A stretch of 64,000 nt of DNA. Origin: Chitinophagales bacterium. GTDB taxonomy: Bacteria > Bacteroidota > Bacteroidia > Chitinophagales > Saprospiraceae. Under the pieces are notes generated by a model that did no database searches, was not told where the DNA came from, and worked only from the letters and a program-made list of their open reading frames with translations. Both the position numbers and the translations under genes were made by a program. Location of the stretch: positions 1-64,000 of the forward strand of contig JAIXKS010000027.1 in NCBI GenBank assembly GCA_026928325.1. The letters run 5' to 3'. Positions within the stretch are counted from its first letter, which is position 1, and each line of letters opens with the position of its first letter. Below are positions 20,416 through 29,952 of this stretch, piece by piece.

Positions 20416-21311
20416 AAATTATTAAAGATTACATATTGGTTCTCAGACCTGTAAATCTATTAATAATTTGTGCTACGCAGTACTTTATACAGTATTTCAT
20501 CATCGTACCCGACGTAGGAGCCGTTACTTTAAAAGGTAATTTGTTCGGTTTATTTGTTCTTGATACCCTGATTATCGCTGCCTCTGGGTACTTGATTAAC
20601 GATATTATAGATCAACAGACCGATCAGGTTAACAAACCATCCAAACAGTATATTGGCAACCATATATCTGAAGTAGCTGGTTATATATATTATATTGCAT
20701 TGCTAATAATTGGTGCTATGCTGTCTGTTTATATTGCCTATCACACAGATACGTGGAAATATTTATGGGTATATCCATTTGGAATCTGGAGTATGTATCT
20801 CTACTCGAGGTTTTTTAAAAGTATGGTTTTAATCGGAAATATCTTCGTTAGCCTATTTATTGCGGGAGTTATCGGAATCTTAGGTTTTGCTCAATTTACC
20901 AAGGGATATGCGATTAGTAGTCATTTAAGAGTTTTGCTCATGGCTTATATGGTCTTTATGTTTTTACTAAATTTAATTAGAGAATTGGTCAAGGATATTG
21001 AAGATACTGAAGGCGATTTGAAAGCCGGGATCATTACCTTACCTTTAAAATGTGGCATTCAGCCTACAAAAAATGTGATTATCTTGCTAATCACATCCTT
21101 ATTAATCACTCTGGGTTATTGGCTAATTATATTTAGGTCAGGTTTTTCTATTTACTACAATTTGCTGATTATCATCGGCATTATGTTCCCACTGATTTTT
21201 CTTATTTTAAAAATTCAGAAAGCGAAAAATAAAGACGATTACAAACAAGTTAGTTTTTTGATTAAAATTTTGTTGATTTTAGGATTAATAAGCATTCTAT
21301 TCATTACCTAG
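20403..21311 (+). CDS. UbiA family prenyltransferase
   Basis: Integral membrane enzyme of 302 residues with about eight to nine hydrophobic helices. The first aspartate-rich motif reads NDIIDQQTDQVNKP (N-D-x2-D-x3-D, about residue 67) and the second DIEDTEGDLKAGIITLP (about residue 203), both diagnostic for UbiA. In Bacteroidota such genes are often named geranylgeranylglycerol-phosphate geranylgeranyltransferase, but the acceptor cannot be told from sequence. The chosen ATG overlaps the kdsC stop; the frame is open 45 bases further upstream. Confidence 0.85.
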   Translation: MEFLKIIKDYILVLRPVNLLIICATQYFIQYFIIVPDVGAVTLKGNLFGLFVLDTLIIAASGYLINDIIDQQTDQVNKPSKQYIGNHISEVAGYIYYIALLIIGAMLSVYIAYHTDTWKYLWVYPFGIWSMYLYSRFFKSMVLIGNIFVSLFIAGVIGILGFAQFTKGYAISSHLRVLLMAYMVFMFLLNLIRELVKDIEDTEGDLKAGIITLPLKCGIQPTKNVIILLITSLLITLGYWLIIFRSGFSIYYNLLIIIGIMFPLIFLILKIQKAKNKDDYKQVSFLIKILLILGLISILFIT

Positions 21312-21315
21312 AAAT

Positions 21316-21897
21316 ATGGAAATATTTAAAGATAAAAAGATTATATTAGGGTCTAAATCTCCACGTCGAAGCCAACTTCTTCACGATGCAGGATTTGAAT
21401 TTGAGATTAGATATCAGGACGTTGATGAAGATTTTGCATCAGATATACCTCCTATAGAAGTAGCAGAAATGCTCGCTAAAAGGAAAGCCGAAACCCTACA
21501 AAAAACACTACATCCGAATGAAATCTTGATAACGGCAGATAGTGTCGTTATACTAGATGATGTCATTTACAATAAGCCTAGCAATAAAGATGAAGCTATC
21601 GCTATGTTAACGGTGCTTTCTAATCGGGAGCATTGTGTTGCTACGGGTGTTTGCCTTGCTTCTTTACAAAAAATGCAGGCTTTCACTTCATTGACCTATG
21701 TGGCTTTCGATCCCATGAGTATGGACGAAATAACATATTATATAGACCGTTTCAAACCTTTCGACAAAGCCGGCTCTTATGGCATTCAAGATTGGATCGG
21801 CTTGTGTAAAGTGAACAGCATACGTGGTAGTTATAGCAACGTGATGGGCTTACCTATTCGGGATCTATATCAGGCTTTGATTCGATTTATAGAATAA
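21316..21897 (+). CDS. maf: Maf family nucleotide pyrophosphatase
   Basis: 193-residue Maf/YhdE-type enzyme that hydrolyses non-canonical or dTTP/UTP nucleoside triphosphates. The signature ILGSKSPRRSQLL opens the protein, followed by ITADSVVI with the catalytic aspartate, KPFDKAGSYGIQDW and a C-terminal NVMGLPI segment. Four bases separate it from ubiA; it ends the plus-strand operon and is convergent with the deaminase. Confidence 0.94.
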   Translation: MEIFKDKKIILGSKSPRRSQLLHDAGFEFEIRYQDVDEDFASDIPPIEVAEMLAKRKAETLQKTLHPNEILITADSVVILDDVIYNKPSNKDEAIAMLTVLSNREHCVATGVCLASLQKMQAFTSLTYVAFDPMSMDEITYYIDRFKPFDKAGSYGIQDWIGLCKVNSIRGSYSNVMGLPIRDLYQALIRFIE

Positions 21898-21915
21898 TAA
21901 CAGATTTTTCGGATT

Positions 21916-22332
21916 TCAATCAGATATTTCCTTCTTTTCGAGAATAGGCGGTTTCGTCCAATGTTCCGGAAGATTATCAGACGACAATAAAGCAAATGCC
22001 GACGATATTCCTCCCAAGTTTGGAACACTATGGATATACACGACCTTAGCAATTTTATAATAACGAATTGCATACGAACACATGACACAAGGCTCGTGCG
22101 TCGTATATAAGGTGCAATCCGATAAATCCTTCGTTTTCAGCGACCTAACGGCATTTCGTAAAGTTTCTATTTCAGCGTGACAAGTGATATCTTCCTTGGA
22201 TTTACTTGCTTCCATTCCTTCGGCGATGGCAATGCCATTTCTTACAATAATGGCACCTCCAGGAGGATTTCCCGATTGTGCGGCTTGTTCACCTAACCTC
22301 AAACATTGTTCTAGAAATTCGCGATCCGTCAT
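21916..22332 (-). CDS. Nucleoside deaminase of the tRNA/guanine/cytosine deaminase family
   Basis: 138-residue cytoplasmic zinc deaminase. The catalytic HAE (in ITCHAEIETLRNA) and the zinc-binding PCVMCSYAI are intact. The family includes guanine deaminase and TadA; lack of the TadA C-terminal helix signature makes a free base or nucleoside substrate more likely. Its ATG overlaps the stop of the upstream PLP decarboxylase by four bases (ATGA type), so the two are translationally coupled. Confidence 0.85.
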   Translation of the reverse strand: MTDREFLEQCLRLGEQAAQSGNPPGGAIIVRNGIAIAEGMEASKSKEDITCHAEIETLRNAVRSLKTKDLSDCTLYTTHEPCVMCSYAIRYYKIAKVVYIHSVPNLGGISSAFALLSSDNLPEHWTKPPILEKKEISD

Positions 22333-23753
22333 GAGTGCTTTTTTGAATAGTAAAAGGTATCCAAACTCTTTTTAATGATACCCAACAGTATCTTAATTTC
22401 TTTTTTTTGAGTTCGGAAAGACAAAACAGCGATTCTCAGCCAAAATTCATGATTGATTTCCGTAGAAGAAATGAAAACGCGCCCGTCATCATGAATCTGA
22501 GACAATATTTTTTTATTGAAAGCATCGCGGTTCTCATCACCTGTATTGAATCTAAAAATAGCCACAGTTAAATCCGGATGATTCCCTAATTCAAAGCCCA
22601 TTTGCTTGATTTTGAAACAAAAATATTGGAGCAAGTCCAACTTTTCGTTGAGTGCCTCCTCAAAAGCCTTCACGCCATGAAGTTTAAGTGGAATCCACAT
22701 TCTTAAGCCTCTAAAGTTACGGCTCATTTCTGGTGAAAGCTCGGTAGGCGACCATTCTTGATGCCAATCGCGAGTATCCTGCATATAACCGGCTTCATAA
22801 CTATTGGCTTCAAGCAAATGGTGTACGTCTTTTACCATTATAATCCCTGATCCATAGGGCAAAAACAAGCCTTTATGCGGATCTAGCACGATAGAATCAG
22901 CACGTTCGATTCCTTTTAGTTTTTGCTTGCCATAGGTAGTCAAAATAAAAAAGCCGCCATAAGCAGCATCAACATGTAACCATAGATTCATTTCAGCAGC
23001 TACATCAGCAACTGCATCCAATGGATCAACTGCACCAACATCAGTAGAGCCTGCATTAGCAATAATCAAAAAGGGATACAAGCCGGCTTTGGCATCACTT
23101 TCGATCTGATATTTCAGAGCTGAAGCGTCCATCCTAAAGTTATCGTCCATATCCACATATCTCAAGATGCATTCTTCTAACCCAATGACTCGCAACGCCT
23201 TAATGATGCTATGATGGCTTTGTGTGGTCGTATAAATCACAGCCTGAGTGACATTTTTAGAATGGATACCTTTGGCAATGCGAGCGGTAAATAAGCCGAT
23301 CAAATTGGCCAAACTGCCACCTGATGTTAGGTTGCCACCAAATCCTTCTTGATAACCTAAAGTCTTGCCAACCCAATCTATCAAAGCATTTTCCATCCGA
23401 ACAGCGCCTGGTGATGCAAAAAACACACCTGCGTAACGATTGGTAACTGCTGCTATATAATCTCCCAATGCCGCTGTATAGATTCCTCCTCCCGGTATAT
23501 AACCGAGATGTCCTCCTGAAGCCGGGTTTAGACCGGTACGATCTACCCGATTAACCATGAGTTGAAGCATCTCTTTGAAAGACTTTATATCGCCATCTAT
23601 TTCGAATTGATGATCTTCGGCCGTTTTATCGTATTTACCAGCTACATAAGCGGGTTCGTCTGACAAGGCTTCTAAAAAATCGTCCGTATATTCTATTAAT
23701 TCCTTTCTAAGCGCTTGCCTTTCCGCTTTTGAAGGCTCTAATCCATATATCAT
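22329..23753 (-). CDS. Pyridoxal-dependent decarboxylase, group II (aromatic-L-amino-acid/glutamate type)
   Basis: 474-residue fold-type I PLP enzyme. NLTSGGSLANLIGLF positions the phosphate-binding region, HVDAAYGGFF carries the PLP-stacking and ring-nitrogen residues, and VLDPHKGLFLPYGSG holds the Schiff-base lysine (about residue 295). This places it with DOPA/tryptophan/glutamate decarboxylases; the substrate is not predictable. The frame is open to 23777, but ATG at 23753 (MIYGLEPSK) matches a natural N-terminus. Coupled to the deaminase downstream. Confidence 0.88.
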   Translation of the reverse strand: MIYGLEPSKAERQALRKELIEYTDDFLEALSDEPAYVAGKYDKTAEDHQFEIDGDIKSFKEMLQLMVNRVDRTGLNPASGGHLGYIPGGGIYTAALGDYIAAVTNRYAGVFFASPGAVRMENALIDWVGKTLGYQEGFGGNLTSGGSLANLIGLFTARIAKGIHSKNVTQAVIYTTTQSHHSIIKALRVIGLEECILRYVDMDDNFRMDASALKYQIESDAKAGLYPFLIIANAGSTDVGAVDPLDAVADVAAEMNLWLHVDAAYGGFFILTTYGKQKLKGIERADSIVLDPHKGLFLPYGSGIIMVKDVHHLLEANSYEAGYMQDTRDWHQEWSPTELSPEMSRNFRGLRMWIPLKLHGVKAFEEALNEKLDLLQYFCFKIKQMGFELGNHPDLTVAIFRFNTGDENRDAFNKKILSQIHDDGRVFISSTEINHEFWLRIAVLSFRTQKKEIKILLGIIKKSLDTFYYSKKHS

Positions 23754-23906
23754 AATTTTCACTTTTATACGCTTCAATAACCAAATAAAACTACTTATTG
23801 AAGCATTTATAATCGATACATCATTTAAACAAGGTATTCTACGCTTATGTTGAAACCTATCCTAAAATCCAGTCATCATTAAGCCCAACTTCGCCATTGA
23901 TAGCAA

Positions 23907-24377
23907 TCAAGCGTTATCATCGGGAAGGAAGCCGGCAAGTAAGTCAAATATTTTATTGTCCACGATTTTGGCACCAGATTCGGCCATTTTAAACAATTCC
24001 ACATTTCTACTCCCATGGTAGGGTTTGACTTCTCTAGAGATGCTAAATTTATCGGCCATTTTGGGTAAGGCGTCGATCATGGCCTCTACTGAATCAAAAT
24101 CTGCTTCGCTTTCCAACCAGATCAGTGTAATCGCAGCAGCATCACATTTGAAGAGCATTAAATTATCACCATTAAAAAATTCTAGATATTTGATTTTTTC
24201 AATTAAACTTTCAAAAATAAAATCACTAAAATCTGTAAATATTTTGTCCGCTTGTTCTTTTTGTTCCGATTTTAACCGATCCCATGATGGCGCATCTAGG
24301 CCATTTACCGCTAAAAAACGGATAAACTCTGTTTTAAATCCGGTCTGCTCCTCTTCCGTCAACAATCTATATTTCAT
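23907..24377 (-). CDS. Conserved hypothetical protein (DUF6495-like)
   Basis: 156-residue soluble acidic protein with no signal peptide. The opening MKYRLLTEEE and the central FNGDNLMLFKCDAAAITLIWL resemble a small uncharacterised family in Bacteroidota that I recall as DUF6495; this is a recollection, not a search result. It lies alone between the decarboxylase and DUF4403 genes, divergent from the latter. Function unknown. Confidence 0.6.
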   Translation of the reverse strand: MKYRLLTEEEQTGFKTEFIRFLAVNGLDAPSWDRLKSEQKEQADKIFTDFSDFIFESLIEKIKYLEFFNGDNLMLFKCDAAAITLIWLESEADFDSVEAMIDALPKMADKFSISREVKPYHGSRNVELFKMAESGAKIVDNKIFDLLAGFLPDDNA

Positions 24378-24614
24378 ATTCTAAACTTTATCTGCTTTTG
24401 AGACAAACAACTCGTCGCTCATTTATCTTGTAAATATAAGGATAAGGTTTAGAAAAAGCATCATATCCATATAAAAAAGTTAATCGATGAAACAATCCAT
24501 TCAAAATAAAAACTTCGTAACGCTTTTAGTGTTTATTTTTACAAATTATACTTATTTGTACTTTATAAAATCCTATTTACTAATAATTTTGTTTTAGAAT
24601 TGTGCATAATATTC

Positions 24615-24622
24615 TATTTTTG
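24615..24622 (+). promoter_or_regulatory. Probable -7 box of the DUF4403 gene
   Basis: TATTTTTG matches TAnnTTTG, 28 bases before the ATG at 24651. A TTTG at 24588-24591 lies 23 bases upstream, slightly wider than the usual spacing. Confidence 0.5.
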
Positions 24623-24650
24623 CCGGATAATTCTATAGCTTTAAATCATC

Positions 24651-25877
24651 ATGGAAAATAATAACCATATCCATATCAACTTACACATTTCGAAGGAAGG
24701 AATCAATCAATTTTTGAATGATTATATGCAGCAATACAGCCAGCATAAAATAGAATCCGAAAGTTATGAAATCACGCTCAACAAATCTAAAAGCACGGAC
24801 TTGAACATTCAAGCATCGGAAAATGCGCCTTCAGTGATTGTCGATATACCTTTAGATTTTACATTTTACAAAAAAGCCGGATTGTTTTCAGTAGAAGGAG
24901 AAGGCGGTATTTCAGTTCGCGTAGAAATAGCTTATGACATTCATGCGGATTTGAGTTATAGCACAAAATGTACTTTATTGGATCATCAATGGACACAAAA
25001 GCCCATCGTCCACTTGGGCACGCTCAATATACCAGTTGAGATATTGAGTGATTGCATCATACACTTCATGAAAGAAGGCGTGCTAACAAAATTGGATGAT
25101 GTGATTCAAGAACAATTGGATTTAAAGGCTATGATTCAAGCACAATGGCTTCAATATGCGTCCAATTTTCTATTGCTACTCAATCCAAAGGTATATTTTA
25201 ACGCAGATTTAAAAAGGATTACCAGTCTCTATTTAAAATCCGATTCGACACATCTCAATTTGGATTTATATTTTGGTATGGACATCAAATTATCCGATCG
25301 ACCGCTCGACATTTTGCCAGAATTTAATCCAAAATTCGGATGGATGACCGAGCAAGTACAGCATTCAATCCAAGAAGTACATGGTGCATTTTCATACAAG
25401 AGTCTTGCTAAATTAATATTATCTGAAATTAACGAAAGAGAAATCGGTGGTAAAAAAATATTTCTTGATAGTATCCATATCGCAAAAAGTGCTCATTTAG
25501 AGATTAAAGCCAATATGGATTCTCCGTTTGAAGGGATTATAACCATAACTTGTATTCCAGTACTGGATGCGGATACGCAAAAAATAGATTTAAAAGACCT
25601 ACATGTCAAAGTTAGTGCAAATAACATCATTTATCGAATGGCTTCACCGATTATTGAAAGCGGAATCTTAAAAAAGCTTCAAGAAGTGCTACCGTTTGCA
25701 CTGTCGCCGATTGCCGATACCTATATTAAAAAGGTACCAACCATTCAATTATTCAACAATCGAATATCTCTTATTCCTAGTCTAAAAACGACAAAACTAG
25801 AATCCTTTCAACTTCATGAAGACCACCTGAGTTTAATCATGCTAATTGATAACCCCGAAGTAGGTATCGTCGCTTAA
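24651..25877 (+). CDS. DUF4403 family protein
   Basis: 408 residues, rich in beta-strand pattern. VIVDIPLDFTFYKKAGLFSV followed by EGEGGISVRVEIAYD, the repeated amphipathic alpha/beta blocks and the late FNNRISLIP match the DUF4403 family, which is common in Bacteroidota and of unknown function. No N-terminal signal peptide is visible, unlike many family members that are lipoproteins. It is convergent with yihY, with 5 bases between the stops. Confidence 0.65.
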   Translation: MENNNHIHINLHISKEGINQFLNDYMQQYSQHKIESESYEITLNKSKSTDLNIQASENAPSVIVDIPLDFTFYKKAGLFSVEGEGGISVRVEIAYDIHADLSYSTKCTLLDHQWTQKPIVHLGTLNIPVEILSDCIIHFMKEGVLTKLDDVIQEQLDLKAMIQAQWLQYASNFLLLLNPKVYFNADLKRITSLYLKSDSTHLNLDLYFGMDIKLSDRPLDILPEFNPKFGWMTEQVQHSIQEVHGAFSYKSLAKLILSEINEREIGGKKIFLDSIHIAKSAHLEIKANMDSPFEGIITITCIPVLDADTQKIDLKDLHVKVSANNIIYRMASPIIESGILKKLQEVLPFALSPIADTYIKKVPTIQLFNNRISLIPSLKTTKLESFQLHEDHLSLIMLIDNPEVGIVA

Positions 25878-25882
25878 AACAA

Positions 25883-26878
25883 TTATAATGAAGAAGATAT
25901 AGAAGACTCGTCTTCAGAAGCAGACCTTGCTTCTTTACTCATTTTCCCTTTATACATTTGTACAACGAGCGAGGAATTGAGTTCAAAGCCTACTAAAAGA
26001 ATCAAAGAATTAAATTGAAACCAAACCATGATGACGATCAAAGCTCCGATGGAGCCATAAATCTCATTATATCTACCGAAATTATTAATAAAATAACTAA
26101 ATCCCAACGAGGCCAAGAGCGTAAAAATCGTCGCCATAATCGCTCCAATATTAATAAAATTGATCCTTCGGTACATCGATGGCCCAAATGTAAAAATCAA
26201 GCTAATACCTGTATAAATCAGAAGAATTGATACAAACCAATTAAAAAAACTAGCCAAACTCAGTAAGCTTTCGGGAATATTAAATTCGGTTCTAATCCAA
26301 TTGATAATCTTTCCTTCTACAATGGTAATGATCAAAGAGACGACCAGCAATAAGAGTAAAATCGTGGTAAGTGCCAAGGCGATTAATCGTGATTTCCACC
26401 AAGGACGCGTTTTATAGACCTCATTAAACGACTTATCAAAACCCTGCATGAGCGTCAACATCCCATTGGAAGAGAAGAACAAAGCCAAGACCGCACCCAA
26501 AGACAATAAGCCATCTCGCTTGATCGATGTGATATCATAGATGATCGAAAAAATGTAATTGTGGGCATTTTCAGGAATGACACCTTCCAATTGTTGACTT
26601 AACATCAAGGTATAATCCTGAACAACCGGAAACATAGGCAATAAGGTAAAAAGAAAAATGATAGCTGGAAAGATGGACAAAAACAAACTAAAAGCCACAG
26701 AATTAGCCCTTGTGGATACATTATCTTGTTTAATCTCTTGAATAACAAAAGACAAAACGCTATAGATCGTAATACCACCAAATCCTGGAGGACTATACGA
26801 TTTCGACCATTGGATTATAGTTTTGATAAATGGCAAATCCAAGAGGAAATTAATGATTTTATTGCTTCTTGGTTCCAA
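25883..26878 (-). CDS. YihY/virulence factor BrkB family membrane protein
   Basis: 331-residue inner-membrane protein with about six hydrophobic helices. RANSVAFSLFLSIFPAIIF, LSLGAVLALFFSSNGMLTLMQ (about residues 125-145), FNEVYKTRPWWKSR and YGSIGALIVIMVWF are typical YihY/BrkB segments. Biochemical role is unsettled despite the historical ribonuclease BN name. The first 20 bases overlap the end of the thioesterase gene upstream, so the two are probably one transcript. Confidence 0.9.
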   Translation of the reverse strand: MEPRSNKIINFLLDLPFIKTIIQWSKSYSPPGFGGITIYSVLSFVIQEIKQDNVSTRANSVAFSLFLSIFPAIIFLFTLLPMFPVVQDYTLMLSQQLEGVIPENAHNYIFSIIYDITSIKRDGLLSLGAVLALFFSSNGMLTLMQGFDKSFNEVYKTRPWWKSRLIALALTTILLLLLVVSLIITIVEGKIINWIRTEFNIPESLLSLASFFNWFVSILLIYTGISLIFTFGPSMYRRINFINIGAIMATIFTLLASLGFSYFINNFGRYNEIYGSIGALIVIMVWFQFNSLILLVGFELNSSLVVQMYKGKMSKEARSASEDESSISSSL

Positions 26879-27281
26879 AATATGGTTTCAATTTTTGCAT
26901 TAAAAAGTCCGGGCACGACATCGTCTTCTGATTATCCATATTGACGAAAACCAATTTTACGGTTCCTTTATGTATCAGGACTTGATTTTCATTAAAAATC
27001 TCACTATTAAAGGTTATAATGCGACTTGGAAGATCATTTAGCGTGGTTCTAATCGTCAACGCTTCATCATAACCGGCCGGCAAGATGTATTTAGATTCAA
27101 CAAATGCTACCGGCATCATGATCCGAAAATCGTCTTCCATTTCCCGGTATGTGATACCTAAACTTCGCATGAGCTCTACCCTACCTATTTCGTATAAAAT
27201 GGGATAATTCCCATAATACAAATAGCCCATTTTATCAGTGTCAGCATATCTGACGCGCCATGTACATTCCCAACTATACAC
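26859..27281 (-). CDS. Acyl-CoA thioesterase, hot-dog fold (YbgC/4-hydroxybenzoyl-CoA thioesterase type)
   Basis: 140 residues. RVRYADTDKMGYLYYGNY contains the catalytic aspartate of the 4HBT family, followed by YEIGRVELMRSLG. The protein probably hydrolyses acyl-CoA thioesters in the cytoplasm. It ends 20 bases inside the yihY start and lies directly downstream of arginine deiminase (15 bases). Confidence 0.88.
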   Translation of the reverse strand: MYSWECTWRVRYADTDKMGYLYYGNYPILYEIGRVELMRSLGITYREMEDDFRIMMPVAFVESKYILPAGYDEALTIRTTLNDLPSRIITFNSEIFNENQVLIHKGTVKLVFVNMDNQKTMSCPDFLMQKLKPYFGTKKQ

Positions 27282-27296
27282 CTTTATAGGATTGTA

Positions 27297-28565
27297 TTAT
27301 AATAAATCGTGTATCGGTTCTCGTACAATCGGACATGTCATACAATGCGATCCTCCACGAGCTCTAGACAATTCATTAGATGGTAGATTGATGATGGTCT
27401 TTTCTATCGTATCCGGATTGATACTGCCATTTTTAACACCTTCAATGAAATCGATGGCGTGAACAATAGAATATCCCGCCTGTTGAAGCGCCAAATCCGT
27501 TTTAGGATTGCGATCATAAGCAATGGCTACACCCGGACGTACTGCAACGAGATTGCAACCATCTGTCCATTGTTCTCGCTCTTGATAAGGAGATACACCT
27601 TCCCCTGCAAAAACAAATTTGAAGTTTTTATTGATTTCATGGGTAAAGAAATTGCGCACGGAATCGTAGATGGCTTCACTACCATTTTTTCTATGCACGA
27701 TCACATTCGAACTAATCCCATCATAAACTGTCGGTTTATAACAAACCATTTCGTCATGATTGATCACAGTAAACAAGGTGTCGATATGCATGCAAGCGCG
27801 ATCGTCGGGTATATTAATCTGAACAACATTTTTAGTAAGGTTCTTTGCAAATAAAACCTCTGTCAGACTTTTTATCGCATAATCCGTCGTACGTTCAGAG
27901 CAACCAATGAGGATGTAATCGTCATTTAACATCATCACGTCGCCACCTTCGAGCGAAACCACTTCTCCTCGCTTAGATGGTGGAAATTTATCTAAATGAT
28001 TGAGGTTGATAATCCTGCCTTCTTCATCCAAATGCTTGAAAAATGGATGTGCATAAAATATAAATCGAGTCAATAGGTTCTCTCTATATCTCGCTATTTT
28101 AGCCGCTTTAGTGATAATCACGTGTCCTTTGATTACGACTGCAATATCTCTAGTAAATATAAAGTTAGGAATCGGATCAAAATATATATGGTCTTCATCT
28201 TGATGATAACCTGTAATCAACAATTTAGTTAGAGATTTGGCATCTAAGGCCATCATAAAATCTTTATCAGTGAGCGGCAATTCTTCATAATCGACGATTT
28301 TATCGATCAACTCTTCCTTTACATCCGGGCTAGCTTCCAAGCCTTCTTCTATCAATCTCTCTGTATCTAGCACGTTTTCCTTGCCAATCAGATGTTGTAA
28401 TACCCTTCTAAAAACATCATGTTCCTCTTTCATCTGAGGTAGGTGCACAATATCATCAAAAAGCAATTCTGCTGCTTTTTTGGGTGAGATCCTTGCTATA
28501 CCTTCATCAGGTCTATGTATAATTACTTTCCTTAATGGATTTACTTCCGAATTTACATTTAGCAT
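27297..28565 (-). CDS. arcA: Arginine deiminase
   Basis: Converts arginine to citrulline and ammonia. 422 residues: substrate-binding LEGGDVMMLND (about residue 200), catalytic histidine in CMHIDTLFTVI, and the catalytic cysteine in GGSHCMTCPI near the C-terminus, the order of the amidinotransferase/deiminase fold. Although the frame extends to 28655, the family N-terminus (NPLRKVIIHRPDEG) begins soon after the ATG at 28565. No ornithine carbamoyltransferase or carbamate kinase is nearby, so a full ADI pathway is not shown here. Confidence 0.92.
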   Translation of the reverse strand: MLNVNSEVNPLRKVIIHRPDEGIARISPKKAAELLFDDIVHLPQMKEEHDVFRRVLQHLIGKENVLDTERLIEEGLEASPDVKEELIDKIVDYEELPLTDKDFMMALDAKSLTKLLITGYHQDEDHIYFDPIPNFIFTRDIAVVIKGHVIITKAAKIARYRENLLTRFIFYAHPFFKHLDEEGRIINLNHLDKFPPSKRGEVVSLEGGDVMMLNDDYILIGCSERTTDYAIKSLTEVLFAKNLTKNVVQINIPDDRACMHIDTLFTVINHDEMVCYKPTVYDGISSNVIVHRKNGSEAIYDSVRNFFTHEINKNFKFVFAGEGVSPYQEREQWTDGCNLVAVRPGVAIAYDRNPKTDLALQQAGYSIVHAIDFIEGVKNGSINPDTIEKTIINLPSNELSRARGGSHCMTCPIVREPIHDLL

Positions 28566-29094
28566 AAAACTATTTTTAAAATTTGCGCTAAGATACAAAA
28601 ATGCGCCAAAAGAAAAAAAATGACGCAAAATATTGGATGCTTCGATGCATTCCATCCTAAAAGAATGAAGACTTATTGCAATTATTTAGAAGCTGGAGGA
28701 AAAAACGTACTTTTGGCACAAGCACGCATGAAAGAAGATTTTGAGAAGTAAACGGAGTACCATAAGCTAAAGGCATACACTTTGACTGAATGGTAAATCG
28801 TAGAAGGAGTATTCTGAGTTATCACAATCTTCGGTTATCGGGATGACCTCATTGGGGAATATTCTTTCTCGGTTTTTGACTCACAGTACTCCGTACTAAG
28901 ATCTCAAAATAAAAAACTACAATACCAAATTGTCGTTAGACGCCGCAAATATATATAATTACATATTACAAATAAAAATAATATGTTAATTATTTTTTAA
29001 AAAAATTCAATATCGTCATTGCGACCCAAACGTTCTACCTATATCTTGTTGACTTTCAATGATGATATACATCTACATTTCACTCATTTATATT
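28566..29094. other. Gene-free stretch between arcA and the accessory island
   Basis: About 530 bases. A 28-codon plus-strand frame at 28666-28752 (MKTYCNYLEAGGKNVLLAQA...) resembles the start of a gene but has no continuation. A 9-base inverted repeat ACGGAGTAC (28752-28760)/GTACTCCGT (28886-28894) brackets 125 bases. The right part (28920-29030) is very AT-rich. It could be a rearrangement scar at the left edge of the island. Confidence 0.45.
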
Positions 29095-29952
29095 TTAGCC
29101 TTTGGTTTCAGCATATTGTTTTATTTCTTTATAATCGTTTTTGTTTAAATGAAACATCAATATTTCTTTAGGATACTCATTCTTTAAGTCTTCAATTTTT
29201 TTTAAGAAACCATTATATTTTCCACGGCCGAATGGAGTAAAGCCAATTCTTTTTATCTTAAACATTTCACAGTAATCAAAAACTTCATCTATACTTTTCC
29301 CATTGATGTTAAACACTTTGGGTCTTCTATCAAAAAAATCCCTTTGTCCCTGATCCAAAATAGAAATTGCGCACATATCAAGATCATCGTAGTACTTCCA
29401 AATACTGTCGTGAATAACTTGTAATTTTATATGAGGGTTAATGTTAATTTCCGTATTTGCAGTATCAAGCCTACGCATCTGAAACACTTTTGCATGCCCT
29501 TTATGATAGCTTTCTTTTGAAAAAATAAACGGACTTAAATACCTAACATCATCTTCTTTGATTGCTTCAGTAGAATAAGGTAAGTCCATAGATACATGAT
29601 ACATATTAAGATGATAATAATAATTATTCATAATGTGAATATAATGTTCCTTGAATAATGGCATAGCGTAGCCTAAAAACATATCAGAGTTGATTGCATA
29701 ACTACCACCGCCCTCAAAAAGTCCTTCATTTAAGGACACAAAGCAGTCAATTTTTATACCCTCATTTTTTAGATATTCAATTGATTTAAGGCAATCCATA
29801 CCTACACAAGTGACCTTCCCGTTAGTAAAGATACTTTTATGATAATTTCTTCTGTCTTTGAAACAATTATCAATTAAAAATATTCTATCAAAATCGAGTT
29901 CCTGATATTCAGGTCTATCAGGACCTGATGCAAAATAAACTAAAGTTGTCAT
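29095..29952 (-). CDS. Unrecognised protein, second gene of a HEPN-linked pair
   Basis: 285 residues with no signal peptide or membrane segment. The N-terminus alternates hydrophobic strands and turns (LVYFASGPDRPEYQ, FDRIFLIDNCF, GKVTCVGMDCLKSIEYL, KIDCFVSLNEG), suggesting a Rossmann-like or other alpha/beta fold; the C-terminus repeats this style (KRIGFTPFGRG, KEILMFHLNKNDY). I do not recognise the family. Its ATG overlaps the stop of the HEPN gene by four bases, so the two proteins are probably made together and may act together. Very AT-rich, like its partner. Confidence 0.75.
   Translation of the reverse strand: MTTLVYFASGPDRPEYQELDFDRIFLIDNCFKDRRNYHKSIFTNGKVTCVGMDCLKSIEYLKNEGIKIDCFVSLNEGLFEGGGSYAINSDMFLGYAMPLFKEHYIHIMNNYYYHLNMYHVSMDLPYSTEAIKEDDVRYLSPFIFSKESYHKGHAKVFQMRRLDTANTEININPHIKLQVIHDSIWKYYDDLDMCAISILDQGQRDFFDRRPKVFNINGKSIDEVFDYCEMFKIKRIGFTPFGRGKYNGFLKKIEDLKNEYPKEILMFHLNKNDYKEIKQYAETKG

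Noticed and set aside
29010-29030. CGTCATTGCGAC as a REP-type repeat
   Set aside because: It is a single short match without an inverse partner nearby, so it cannot be supported as an element.
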